Shown here: one piece after another, positions 35,723-47,470 of the stretch
Layout of the letters: each line of letters opens with the position of its first letter
Numbering within the stretch: the first letter of the stretch is position 1
DNA from: Polytrichum commune
Lineage: Eukaryota; Streptophyta; Polytrichopsida; Polytrichales; Polytrichaceae
DNA: 64,000 bases
Reading direction: 5' to 3'
Assembly (NCBI GenBank): GCA_950295325.1
Contig: OX485804.1
Coordinates: 12,648,001 to 12,712,000, forward strand
Program-made: the position numbers and the translations under genes
The notes under the pieces: generated by a model
What the model saw: only the letters and a program-made list of their open reading frames with translations
Told to the model about the DNA's origin: nothing
Databases searched by the model: none

Positions 35723-36757
35723 TTATTCACACTCACTCATATTGTCAGCCAAAATTTCTACATGGGACTACCCCAAGAAATCATATGTGTACCAAGTATG
35801 TACATATTTGTGTGCATGTTGTAGCCTTGTTATTTAAGTTTTTAAGTATGTTGTCACCCGATAAAGTTTCATTGATTTAAAAAACATTATGGTGTGCAAT
35901 ACATGTTAGGCCAACTCAATATGGAATGCACTTTATAAGCTCTTGTTGATTGCACTCAATGTATTCTCACTAGTAGCAAACTATGCCAAAAAGAACTACA
36001 ACCAAATTTAGTTGCAGTTCTTTGACCAACCTGATCTACAACCGCTAATTTCTTTTTTTTAATTTTAGCGACTAAAATTTTAGGAATCTGAGGCCATATA
36101 ATATACCGTTTGAAAGTCATTGAAAATACCTTTCCAAAAATATATTACATGCCCCCAAAAAATTAAAATTGAAATCAAAAAACGAAAAAGAAAAATTTGT
36201 AGTTGTTTAACAGCTGCAAATCAGGTTGGTCAAAAGAACCACAGCCAATGTTGGCTGTCATTTTTTGGGGCATATTTTTCTACTAGTGCCCGTACATTAT
36301 CACATGGGTGTACAAAAACTCGGTGTTTAGTGAGAATTTGGGTTACAAGGTGCACATATGGGATAGGTATTGTTCCATTTAGTTTTGTATAATTGAATAA
36401 GGTATTATAAATTATGAGGGAGAAATAATTATATTCTAAACCCACCTAAGGTTTATCACAAGAAGGCTTTATTTTGGATGTACCTTAGTACCCCTCCCCC
36501 CCAAAATAAATTTATATGTTTTCATCCACATAGTAATTTTTTTATCATCCCTTATGTCATATTTCAACATCTTTGTCAGTTGAAAGTGATTCATGAGCAT
36601 ATATACATGGAATGCTTATTTTGTTTCCAATTTACTTGTATTTCTTATACATAATTGAGGCTCATTACTCTAGGAAAGTTTTGAATTCATGTATGCATAC
36701 ACAAGTGTACTAAATGTGGTCCATGATGGGCGGGGATTCCTGGCACTCATGTATTTT
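35723..36757. other. No recognised gene
   Basis: AT-rich filler between repeats. The ORF at 36120-36392 is Lys-rich and looks like chance. An inverted phrase AACTACAACCAAATTTAG / TAACAGCTGCAAATC is weak. Confidence 0.25.
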
Positions 36758-38032
36758 CATTAGTGAGAGTTCATTCATCTTCGTGGATGAGATGAACCAC
36801 TTTAGACATTTTCATAAGTCGTCGGCTCCTTGTTTCAAGGGTTTCAAAAATACTAAGTTTTAGTAGTTTTAAAAATCCTAGTCTAATCTAATACTTAAGG
36901 CATCAATGTAAAGGGGTATAGACATAAAAAATAAATAATGCCTCATATAGAAGCAAGTGGGGGCATCATGTGTTGCCAACCTATCACTACTAATCTGGTT
37001 ATTTTAAAGAAAATTTAACATGGGCGGGCGGTAAATACCCCCTCACGAACTTTCGGAGGTATCAAATCCGGGTTGGGGCAACCCTTCAAAATTTTCTAAA
37101 CCTGACCGAAAATTTTTGTCCGCCTTGCCCAACTTCGAAAAAGACATTGCCCTTGCATTCTTGAAGGCCGCCTTATTACAAATCCCATATTGAATGCACT
37201 TCACCTTCAAGGTCTAAAATCCAATATATATGTGCACTTCCAATTAGTAAATAAGCAATTGATTGGGATTTCATTCCGGAAATGAAACTATCAATGAAGC
37301 ACGTAATTAACTTGGAGGTCAAAACATTACAAAATCCTCTTTAACATTGAGGTTATAATTTTGGTGACTTACCATTTAAAATTATATGTCATTCTAATGA
37401 TAAATTAGTGCAAGTATTCATAAGATGACCAAAATGAAACAATGAAGATAGAATAGAAAACATAGAACAAAAATATATATATATATATATATATATATTT
37501 TTTAGGTAATCTAATATAAGGTATAAATAAATGATATGTTATTTGGAATTAGACTTGTGAGACAACGTTATGGATGGGGTATACTCAGAAAATCATAAGT
37601 TTCTGACTATAGCCTATCTGAATTATTGTAATAATTTATCCTCATCACATGGTGTATATTAGTTATTTTAAAATAAATATCATATAATAATAATAATAAT
37701 GAATTTATTTTTTTAGTTCACCGATATATCATAAGGTGATATATATTATTTTGACATATTACAAATGTTTGAGCATTCACACCCGTGCAAAATAAATGAA
37801 TTGTGAACAAAAATAAATGTTCATGACAACACGTCATAATTATATATTGCAGACGTTGATATCTTGCAATATTTATCAAAATAACCATGTGGAATTCAAA
37901 GCCACATCATGGCCTTGGAAATAACTCATGGGAGGTTAGAAAATAGGCTTAGAGCATCCAAGGCCATATCATTGCCCCTTGCCAACTAATTAATATTTAC
38001 AAAATAGCTATAAGGGAGAAAATAGGTCTTAC
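36758..38032. repeat. 1.27-kb dispersed repeat F, single copy
   Basis: It is collinear with the right arm of the foldback at 43200-44408 and continues into 45414-45483, so it represents the same unit without the MULE insertion. It contains the empty MULE target ATCCAAGGC (near 37947) and a (TA)n run at 37471-37497. Confidence 0.85.
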
Positions 38033-39661
38033 ATTCCATAGTGTCACATGCTGCACTAAATCTATAGTATCACGCATCCATGTTAACACTACAAAACTCC
38101 GTAATATCACCTGCACTTTGGTTGCCACAGGTGTGATACTACGGAGTTTAGAGTGTATTGTCATGGATGATGGATGAGTTCATGCATTGGCCAAAACCCT
38201 ATCTTCTCTTGTCAGCAACTTGTCATGAAATATTGTCATGGATGATTGACATTTGGATGAAAAATCAAGAGCTCCGTCACCATTATCTTTCAGCCTTCTA
38301 GTTGGAATCCGATTGGAAACAAACTGTGTCAGTCAACAGTGTCGAACCACTCTGCACAAATTCCAGGGATCCTAAAAGCTGATCACATGGCTATTCTGGT
38401 TACCATAGCACCATAGCATGGTCGTGCACCTCGAAACGAATATTTACTTATTTATTGAAAAATAAAGTACGTCAACTAAAAATATCATTTATGAAATTTT
38501 GTAAGTCTTATGATCTAAAAAAAAAAATCGTTTATTTGGTAAGGTCCAACAGTACGCAAAGTAGGTTGGTGTTTTTTTCATTCATTCGTGGCGGCTTTTT
38601 GGTCTTAAACCTAAGTATCAACATTAACCTTAAGTAGTGTGGCTCTTGTTTGTCTTTGCATAATGTATGTGTTAGGTCTTTTGTATGTATTTGCACTTTG
38701 ACATGTGTGAGAAGAGTGTTAGAAATGGCACCAAAACAACAACGGGTTGATTTTGCTTTTATCCCTAGTAGCAAGGAGGAGAGGGAGATGAATATAGATA
38801 GAGAGTTTACCGCTTTGAGTGAGTTGGGTCATGTGTCATTAACGCGTTGGCATGCAACCTCTTATGGCGCGTTAATGTGGTTGGAGCTTAGAAGAGTCCA
38901 AAATCTCCATAAATCAATTGTTTTCCTAATATGTTTTCCCACTTATTTGTTTGATTGGGGTTCATAATTTTTTATTTTTTCATATTTTTATTTGGGAATT
39001 ATTTTTGCACGAACCAGCTATGGTGGTACGGTATGTGACCAACTTGCATAAATGGCAGAAATCCTAGAGAGAGAGAGAGAGAGAGAGGTTTTGACCTTAG
39101 TGGGATAAGTGTGATGAAAATGCCCGTTCAACCCACCCTTGGTATTATGTCCATTGGACATCATATCAGCGGTGCAAGACTACTAACCCCTCTCGGGGTG
39201 GGCACTGTAGTAACCAAGGTAAAGTGACCATGGGAACTTAGTGACTTGCGTGGTCTTTGTGTTGGTGGGGTTACCATGGTTGTGGTGTTGTAGAGGCATA
39301 TGATCACTTTTCTTTGTGAGGTGGCCACGAATCATAGGACTCTAAAGTCCGTAATATCACGCTCGTGGCAACCAAAGTCCACGTGGTATTGAGGAGTTTT
39401 GTAGTGTTCACATGGATGTGTGATAAAAGAAAATTAGTGAAGTAAAGTGACATTATGGAATAACACAAAGCCAACGTTGCAATATTGACAATACACCCTA
39501 ATCTTTGTAATGTCACCCTTTGTAACATCACTCCCTCTTCTGTAATCCCAAACCCTAGGGTATGGATGTGCTCAATTTAAGTCTCCCTCCTCGTTGTCAA
39601 CACTAGAAGGGATGCGGCTCTCTTCGACACAAGGATATGACACAAAAAAGCTTTTGTGTGG
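38033..39661. other. Repeat debris, GA microsatellite
   Basis: A block near 38160-38260 is the inverse of blocks at 41440-41560 and 47220-47380. Phrases on CCGTAATATCAC with TTGCCAC recur at 38100, 39350 and 39950. (GA)n lies at 39066-39088. No gene. Confidence 0.5.
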
Positions 39662-39765
39662 GAGTTTTAAGCTTTCGTTCGATTTTTGAGCTCCGCAACA
39701 CAATTCTTACATGCATGTAAGAATTGTGCGGCGGAGCTCAAAAATCAAGCGAAAGCTTAAAACTC
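39662..39765. repeat. 104-base near-perfect palindrome
   Basis: It runs from GAGTTTTAAGCTTTCG to CGAAAGCTTAAAACTC, centred on CATGCATG near 39714. Only about three mismatches or bulges are seen over arms of roughly 50 bases. Confidence 0.9.
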
Positions 39766-40201
39766 ATGTATCATGTCTTTTGACATTATAATACTCCACC
39801 AAAGAATTCAAACCACACACTCGCACACATCACATTGTCATCAATGTCATTATTGCAATGTCGACTTCATATTATTCCGTAATGTGTCAGACTATACTAA
39901 TTCTCTATTATCGTGCATCCATGTTAACATTGCAGACCTCCTTGATATCACGTACACTTTTGTTGCCACGTGCATGGTATTTGGGCGGGAAACATCGTAG
40001 CAAAGAGTGACATTAAGGAGGTTGCTTTTACGGAGTTTAGAATGTACCTCAAGACATGCAGTAAGAGACATAAAGAGACCGGTGGTCATCATGGAAAATC
40101 AGTTAAAGTTATAAGTTCATGTCTTTGGCTCGAGAAGTGCAACCTGCTTTTTCCGATACTCGCCACCAGTCATCCCTCACGTGAGCATACATAGTATCTA
40201 A
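39766..40201. other. No recognised gene
   Basis: It contains a copy of the CATCCATGTTAACA...ATATCACG phrases seen at 38070. No coding. Confidence 0.3.
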
Positions 40202-40733
40202 GGGCCGCTTTACACCTAGAGGCCAGGCCAATTCGTTGTGTAAGAGGCTTGAAATCCTCATTTGTGATTGGTCAAAAGGCTGAAATCGGTCCCAATCCCT
40301 TTACACCTAGAGGCCGGGTCGATTTGGTGGTATGAAATTTTTAATCAAAAAATGCCATGGTCTGACACAACCCAAACTCATTGAATTGGGTGCACCCAAA
40401 ATGAAGGGCCAATTCTTGGCCTCAGGACCAATGTCACATTTCAATAAAACATTTTTTTCATAAAATATGATTTTTTAGCAAACCATATCCATCAGATTAT
40501 GTGGAAATATGAACGGCTCTATGCTAGATTATGCTAGATCCGTTGGATTATGCTAGATTTATTGAATCGGCCTAACTTCTTGGCCCCAAGGCCTTTACAT
40601 ATGGGAAAATTGATTCCCATTATAATCTTATTATAATGTGTAGTTGAGACCGGCCTCCAACCCAAAAGGGGCTAAAATTTCATGCAATCGGCCTCAAGGG
40701 GAATTAGCCCGGCCTCTAGGGGTAAAGTGGCCC
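40202..40733. mobile_element. PIF/Harbinger-like element (532 bp) with TAA duplication
   Basis: Ends GGGCCGCTTTACACCTAGAG and CTAGGGGTAAAGTGGCCC form a near-perfect TIR continuing to GGCCGG. TAA flanks both sides (40199-40201, 40734-40736). There is no transposase, so it is non-autonomous. Confidence 0.85.
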
Positions 40734-40771
40734 TAAGAGAACGTACGGTGTCTTGAAGTTTCAAAACTTAA

Positions 40772-41268
40772 GGGCCACTTCACACACGAGACTGAGAGCC
40801 CGTGACCATTACACTTCAAGCACTCTCATTGGTGGAAAAGGCGGAGCCGGTCCAAGTTCGCTTCACACTACGCTCGAGGGACCAACGGAGTATGTGTATG
40901 CAAGATGGATGTAGAGATTACATGGATTCCTACATGGCATCGAATGGATCTTGTTTCATGGTCACTTGGATTATTTTCAAAAACCACCTCTTGGAGGTAG
41001 GCCTGATACAAAACCGGGAGATCATGACACTCCAAACGTTCACAACCATTGGTTTATTCTATTTTATCATGTGTGAGGACCCGCATGAATACAAATTCAT
41101 TGAAATAGCATGGGGTTGAGGACCTGGTCACATATGGCTTCACACTACACTTGAGGGTCCGTGACCACGCTACATTGTTTGTTTAGGTGTCTTGGGACGG
41201 CCTTTGGACACTTTCTTCCGGGCTCTCACAATTTCATGGTCACGCCTCTTGGCTCGTGTGTGAAGTCC
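40772..41268. mobile_element. PIF/Harbinger-like element H, 497 bp, TAA duplication
   Basis: Starts GGGCCACTTCACACACGAG and ends CTCGTGTGTGAAGTCC, with TAA at 40769-40771 and 41269-41271. The right tip lacks GG of the TIR. Its first nine TIR bases match the 532-bp element except for one base. Confidence 0.8.
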
Positions 41269-41708
41269 TAAGCTACACTAAACATAACATTTAGTGTCAC
41301 TAATTCTCATTGTCTTGCTCTATACTAACTGGAAACCACGGTAAAGCGTCACCGACACTAAATGTTAACCCAACATTATTTGTCATTCCTTGTAAGTTTT
41401 TTGGGGGATAATAGATTTCCGGTGTTGCAATTACTGTCACTTACCAAGTGATTTTTTCATCCATGACAATATTTCATCACAAGTTGTTGACAAGAGAAAG
41501 TAGGATTTTGGCCAACGGATGAACTCATCCATCGTCCATAACAATATTTTGGTCACTTATTCATGTGAGGTGTCATCCAAAAACTTACAATACTGACATT
41601 ATAAGTACAATATGACATTGTATCATATTTAGTATGATTTATGCTGACAACTCATCACAAGATACGTACCTACATAAGCCATGATGGGGATTCGTGGCAC
41701 TCAAGTAA
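41269..41708. other. Repeat debris
   Basis: It includes the ACTTACCAAGTGATTTTTTC...GACAAGAGAAAGTAGG block also found at 47220-47330. No gene. Confidence 0.4.
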
Positions 41709-42094
41709 ATGTCATAGACTTCTTTTTTTGGTTCATAATTCATTTATTTTGCACGGGTGTGATTGCTCAAACATTTGTAATATGTCAAAATAATATATAT
41801 CACCTTTTGATAAATTGGTGAACTAAAAGAATCAATTCATTATTATTATTATCATATAATTATATTTATTTTAAAGTAACTAATATACACAATGTGATTT
41901 TAGAGATAATACAATATGTGATGAGGATAAATTATTACAATAATTTAGATAGGCTATAGTCAAAAACTTATGATTTTCTGAGTATACCCCATCCATAATG
42001 TTGTCCCACAAGTCTAATTCCAAATAATATATCATTTATTTATACCTTATATTATATTACCTATTTTTTGATATTTATATATTTTTTTGTTATA

Positions 42095-42314
42095 CTCCCT
42101 CTGGTCCAAAATAAAATGACTGTAACAAAAATGTGCGTCGATTATGAAGTGTCTTCCGGAATCGATGTCGGAATGATCTTCCGGTGGCATTGTCGGTCAG
42201 TTATGAGCTCATTGAACGTGCCAAACTTTTCATTTCATGCGAATAAAAGAAAAGAAAAACTTTTCGGACCAACAGTTAAGTCCCTACGGGCATTTTATTG
42301 TGGACCAGAGGGAG
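42095..42314. mobile_element. Stowaway-like MITE (220 bp), TA duplication
   Basis: Ends CTCCCTCTGGTCCAAAATAA and its inverse, matching at about 23 of 24 positions, flanked by TA on both sides. The right arm of the foldback lacks it and has a single TA at the matching site (near 43910), which confirms the insertion. CTCCCT ends with a TA target are typical of Tc1/mariner-derived Stowaway elements. Confidence 0.92.
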
Positions 42315-42810
42315 TATGTTTTATATTCTATCTTCATTGTTTCATTTTGGTCATCTTATGAACACGTGCACTAATCTATCATTAGAATGACATATAATTT
42401 TAAATGGTAAGTCACAAAACTATAACCTCAATGTTAAAGAGGATTTTGTAATGTTTTTGATCTCCAAGTTAATTGCGTGCTTCATTGATAGTTTCACTTC
42501 CGGAATGAAATCCCAATCAATTGCTTATTTATTAATTGGAAGTGCACATATATATTGGATTTTAGACCTTGAAGGTGAAGTGCACTCAATATGGGATTTA
42601 TAGTCAAGCCGCCTTCGAGAATGCAATTTTTTTTCCAAGTTGGGCAAGGCGGACAACGGTTCTTGGTCGGGTTTAGAAAATTTCTCTAGAAGGTTGCCCC
42701 AACCCGGATTTGATACCTCCGAAAGTTCGTGAGGGGGTATTTACCGTTCGCCCATGTTAATTTTTCTTAAAAATAACCGGATTAGTAGTGATAGGTTGGC
42801 AACACATGAT

Positions 42811-43190
42811 GCCCCACTTGCTTCTATATGAGGCATTATTTATTATTTATGTCTATACCCCTTTATACTGGTGCCTTAAGTATTATATTAGAGTAGGATT
42901 TTTAAAACTACTAAAACTTGGTACTTTTGAAACCCTTGAGACAAGGAGCCGATGACGTATGGAATGGATATTACTGTTACTAATGAACTAGTGAGATAAT
43001 GCCCCACTTGCTTCTATATGAGGCATTATTTATTTTTTATGTCTATACCCCTTTATATTGGTGCCTTAAGTATTAGATTAGACTAGGATTTTTAAAACTA
43101 CTAAAACTTGGTATTTTTCAAAACCCTTGAGACAAGGAGCCGATGACGTATGGAAGGGATATTACTGTTACTAATGAACTAGTGAGATAA
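42811..43190. repeat. 190-bp tandem duplication in foldback arm
   Basis: Two units each start GCCCCACTTGCTTCTATATG and end ACTAGTGAGATAAT, differing at only a few bases. The junction is at 43000/43001. Confidence 0.9.
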
Positions 43191-44417
43191 TAACTATTAT
43201 TACTAATAGTTATTATTATTAGTGAGAGTTCATTCATCTTTGCGGATGAGATGAACCACTTTAGACACTTCCATACGTCATCGGCTCCTTGTCTCAAGGG
43301 TTTCAAAAGTACCAAGTTTTAGTAGTTTTAAAAACCCTAGTCTAATATAATACTTAAGGCACCAGTATAAAGGGGTATAGACATAAAAAATAAATAATGC
43401 CTCATATAGAAGCAAGTGGGGCATCATGTGTTGCCAACCTATCACTACTAATCCAGTTATTTTTAAGAAAAATTAACATGGGCGGACGGTAAATACCCCC
43501 TCACGAACTTTCGGACGTATCAAATCCGGGTTGAGGCAACCTTCTAGAGAAATTTTCTAAACCCGACCAAAAACCGTTGTCCGCCTTGCCCAACTTCGAA
43601 AAAAAATTGCATTCTAGAAGGCCGCTTGACTACAAATCCCATATTGAGTGCACTTCACCTTCAAGGTCTAAAATCCAATATATATGTGCACTTCCAATTA
43701 GTAAATAAGCAATTGATTGGGATTTCATTCCGGAAGTGAAACTATCAATGAAGCACGTAATTAGTTTGGAGGTCAAAAACATTACAAAATCCTCATTAAC
43801 ATTGAGGTTATGATTTTGTAACTTACCATTTAAAATTATCTTTGTCATTCTAATGTCAAGTGTTCATAAGATGACCAAAATGAAACAATGAAGATAGAAC
43901 ATAAAACATATAACAAAAATTACATAAATATCAATTTTATTTTTTTGGGCAATATAATATAAGGTATAAATAAATGATATGTTATTTGGAATCAGACTTG
44001 TGGGACAACGTTATGGATGGGGTATACTCAGAAAATCATAAGTTTCTGACTATAGCCTATTTGAATTATTATAATAATTTATCCTCATCACATATTGTAT
44101 TATCTTTAAAATCACATGGTGTATATTAGTTATTTTAAAATAAATAATAATATTGAATTGATTTTTTTAGTTCACCAATTTATCATAAGGTGATACATAT
44201 TATTTTGACATATTACAAATGTTTGAGCAATCACACCCGTGCAAAATAAATGAATTATGAACAAAAAAAATGTCTATGACAACACGTCATAATTATATAT
44301 TGCACATGTTGATATCTTGCGATATTTATCAAAATAACCATGTGGAATTCAAAGCCACATCATGGCCTTGGAAAGAACTCATGGGAGGTTAGAAAATACG
44401 CTTAGAGCATCCAAGGC

Positions 44418-45404
44418 GGGGGGACGTTAAATACCCCCCCACGAACTTTTCGGAGTGTCAGAGTTGGGTTGGGGCAGCCGCCCGGCCAGAAAATCTGAAT
44501 TTTTTGGACCCGACCGAAAACTGCTGCCCGCCCGCCCGATTTCGAAAAAACCATTGCCCTTGCATTCTTGAAGGCCACTTACTCACAAATCCCATATTGA
44601 GTGCACTTCACCTTCAAGGGCCAAAATCCAATATATATGTTCACTTCCATTGAGTAAATAAGCAATTGACTAGGGTTTCATTATCAAAGTGAAACCGTCA
44701 ATAAAACATGTAATTAACTTGGAAGTCAAAAATATTACAAAATTCCAGATATTAATTATTATAATTAACTCATTGGAATTAATTCCAATAATTAATTAAT
44801 TACAGTAAGTACATTTTATAATCAATTAGGTTTACTTAATTTGGTAAGCATAGTTTCTGATTTATTTGGGATTAATGAAGATTAATTAGACTTAATTATA
44901 TTTAATTCCACTTGATATTAATGAATGCATATGAATACTTGTGAAAGTAGACGGCATTACCTAAAATATTATAAAATACACCTACTAAATCAGCACACTA
45001 AATTTAAGTGTCATTTTAGATTTACAAAGACAATTTCAAATTGTGAGTCACAAAAAATTTAACCTTAGTGTTAGTGGGGATTTTGTAATATTTTTGACTT
45101 CCAAGTTAATTACATGTTTTATTGACAATTTCACTTTGATAATGAAACCCTAGTCAATTGCTTATTTACTCAATGGAAGTGAACATATATATTGGATTTT
45201 GGCCCTTGAAGGTGAAGTGCACTCAATATGGGATTTGTGAGTAAGTGGCCTTCAAGAATGCAAGGGCAATGGTTTTTTCGAAATCGGGCGGGCGGGCAGC
45301 AGTTTTCGGTCGGGTCCAAAAAATTCAGATTTTCTAGCCGGGCGGCTACCTTAGCCCAACTCTGACACTCCGAAAAGTTCGTGGGGGGGTATTTAACGTC
45401 CCCC
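44418..45404. mobile_element. Mutator-like non-autonomous element (987 bp), 9-bp duplication
   Basis: Inverted arms of about 330 bases begin GGGGGGACGTTAAATACC and end with its complement (one G shorter). ATCCAAGGC occurs directly on both sides (44409-44417, 45405-45413), and repeat F at 36758-38032 has a single copy at the matching place. Long TIRs with a 9-bp duplication are characteristic of TIR-MULEs. The central 300 bases are AT-rich and non-coding. Confidence 0.92.
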
Positions 45405-45413
45405 ATCCAAGGC

Positions 45414-47470
45414 CACATCATTGCCCTTGCCAACTAATTAATGATTATAAAATAACTATGAGGGAGAAAATAGGTCTTACATGCCAACTCGGAGGTGTTT
45501 CACTAAAGTAAGCTCCATCCGAACTTCTTGGTGGACTCATCCAATTTTCGTTACCGGATGACTTTACTTGAGTGCCACAAATCCCCGGCCGTATTGACTA
45601 TCTCCAATACTTCTGCTATGGTTTTTTTTAAGGTATTGGTGAAATGTAATGGTGATGAAACCTAGAACACAACTTGTCAAAATGTGTGATTTGTCTTGAC
45701 TCAACACGAGTCTTTAAAATGATTTTCAATTTTGAGCAAGAATGGTGCAAGTGTTTTATCCTCCTCGAACAACGTTAAGTATAGTAAATAACCTTGATTT
45801 TGCAAAGACTGAGAAACGGCAATGGGCAGTTGGCAATCTTGTGATGGAAGTTCACTTACTCCTTTGGTAAGATGGAATTCACGGAAGTGCAAACTCGATT
45901 TCATGATTTTTCAAACCAATTTAGTAATAGGTTCTATTATTTTCATCGGAATCATGCACCAAGTTCACTCTATATATATAGACGACCAATTTAACTTGAA
46001 CTTTGATCTAGTTTCACTACATGTTGTGAACAATTTCATGTTTTGGTACTCATGTTCTTAACTACATAAAATCAGTTTCATGAACTATACAATTTTATTT
46101 CACAAAGAATGGTACATCATGTATAAGATTCTCTTCATTGCTTCCCATGATTAGCTCTAAAACCACGTAGTACCAAAAGATTTATGAAATTGGTTTGGAA
46201 GATTCATGGAGTTGCTAGTGGTAAAGGTTCCCTATCATGAAATCAAGGTGTGCCACATGTCCGATTGGTTTTAAAGAATCATGAATTCACTTAAAAGGTT
46301 CATGAAATTGGTAGAACACTTTGATAGCATTGGTTGGAAGGTTCATGAACCAACTTGGAGCTTTCATGAAATTGAGTTTGCAATCACGAGAAGTCATCTT
46401 ACTCAAAAAAGTAAATTCCACGTCTTTACTAAGCCTCACCCTCATGATGGAAACCACTTAAGGATTTTCATTGTACAATTATGTGTTTTCCATACTACTT
46501 TTATTAAAATCCCATGTCCATTTTGCCATTTCATTCCTATATTGTGTTTTCGATGAATGGAATTGGTTTTAAAATCCGGGAAGTCAAAAAATCCGTGAGA
46601 CTAAAAGTCATAGATTGAACTCAACACTTGTAAATGGGGTAAAGTGAATTCTACAGTACAAGTGGATTTAGCATTATTGTACTAGTATTGTGGGGCCTAG
46701 AACACACTTCCCATTTGATATGTCAATCATTGCAACATGACCCCATTATGAGTCCAATCTATGACAATATAGATTGGACTCAATACTTGTAAACGGGGTC
46801 ACGTCTTAATGGCTGCCCTTGCCAAATGGGAAGTGTGTTATACGCCCACATTTCCTAGTAGTGTTCCCTAGAGTAATGGAGTCCAATGAACTTAGGGTGA
46901 GTTTCCATGTAGGCCACTCGCCCACTATATTCTAGATAATAGTGGGTTGGAGGTGTTCACAAGCTGCCAAACAACAACATTTGGGTGGCCTACTAGGATG
47001 TGGAGGACCATGAACACGGCCACTAGACCTCCATGTGCTCATGAGAGTAGAGGCACCCATAACTAATCACTTTAGAGATTATGCACCAAATCTGGAGAAG
47101 TATAAGGAGGTGCAATTTTTTTCCCTGTCTAGGAAGATAGAATTTAGGAGGATTGCAATTTTTTTTTGGTAATTTTATTCCTTAACTTGAAATTACTGTG
47201 AATAATTGAAGCCAAAAGCTATTGTCACTTACCAAGTAATTTTTCATCCGAAATTTGATCATCCATCATAATATTTCATCACAAGTTGCCGACAAGAGAA
47301 GGTAGGGTTTTAGCCAATGGATGAACTCGTTCATCATCCATGACAATTTCGGTTCACTTATACATAAGAAGTGTCATTGGAGAAGTCACCACAGTGACAT
47401 AAATACCATATGACACTAAATATGAAATTTAGCGTAGTTGGCACATACGAACCCCCCCCCCCCCCCCCGC
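45414..47470. other. No recognised gene; repeat debris
   Basis: The first 70 bases complete repeat F. A 13-base perfect hairpin (GAGTCCAATCTAT / ATAGATTGGACTC) lies at 46750-46781. A repeat block shared with 41440 lies at 47220-47380, and poly-C at 47453-47468. No coding. Confidence 0.4.

Larger units (their letters stand above)
41709..44281. repeat. Foldback: 1.1-1.3-kb inverted arms of repeat F
   Basis: The left arm (41709 to about 43190) is the reverse complement of the right arm (about 43200 to 44281). The symmetry centre is near 43196 in AATAACTATTATTACTAATA. The left arm carries a Stowaway-like insertion (42095-42314) and a 190-base tandem duplication (42811-43000 and 43001-43190). Confidence 0.9.
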
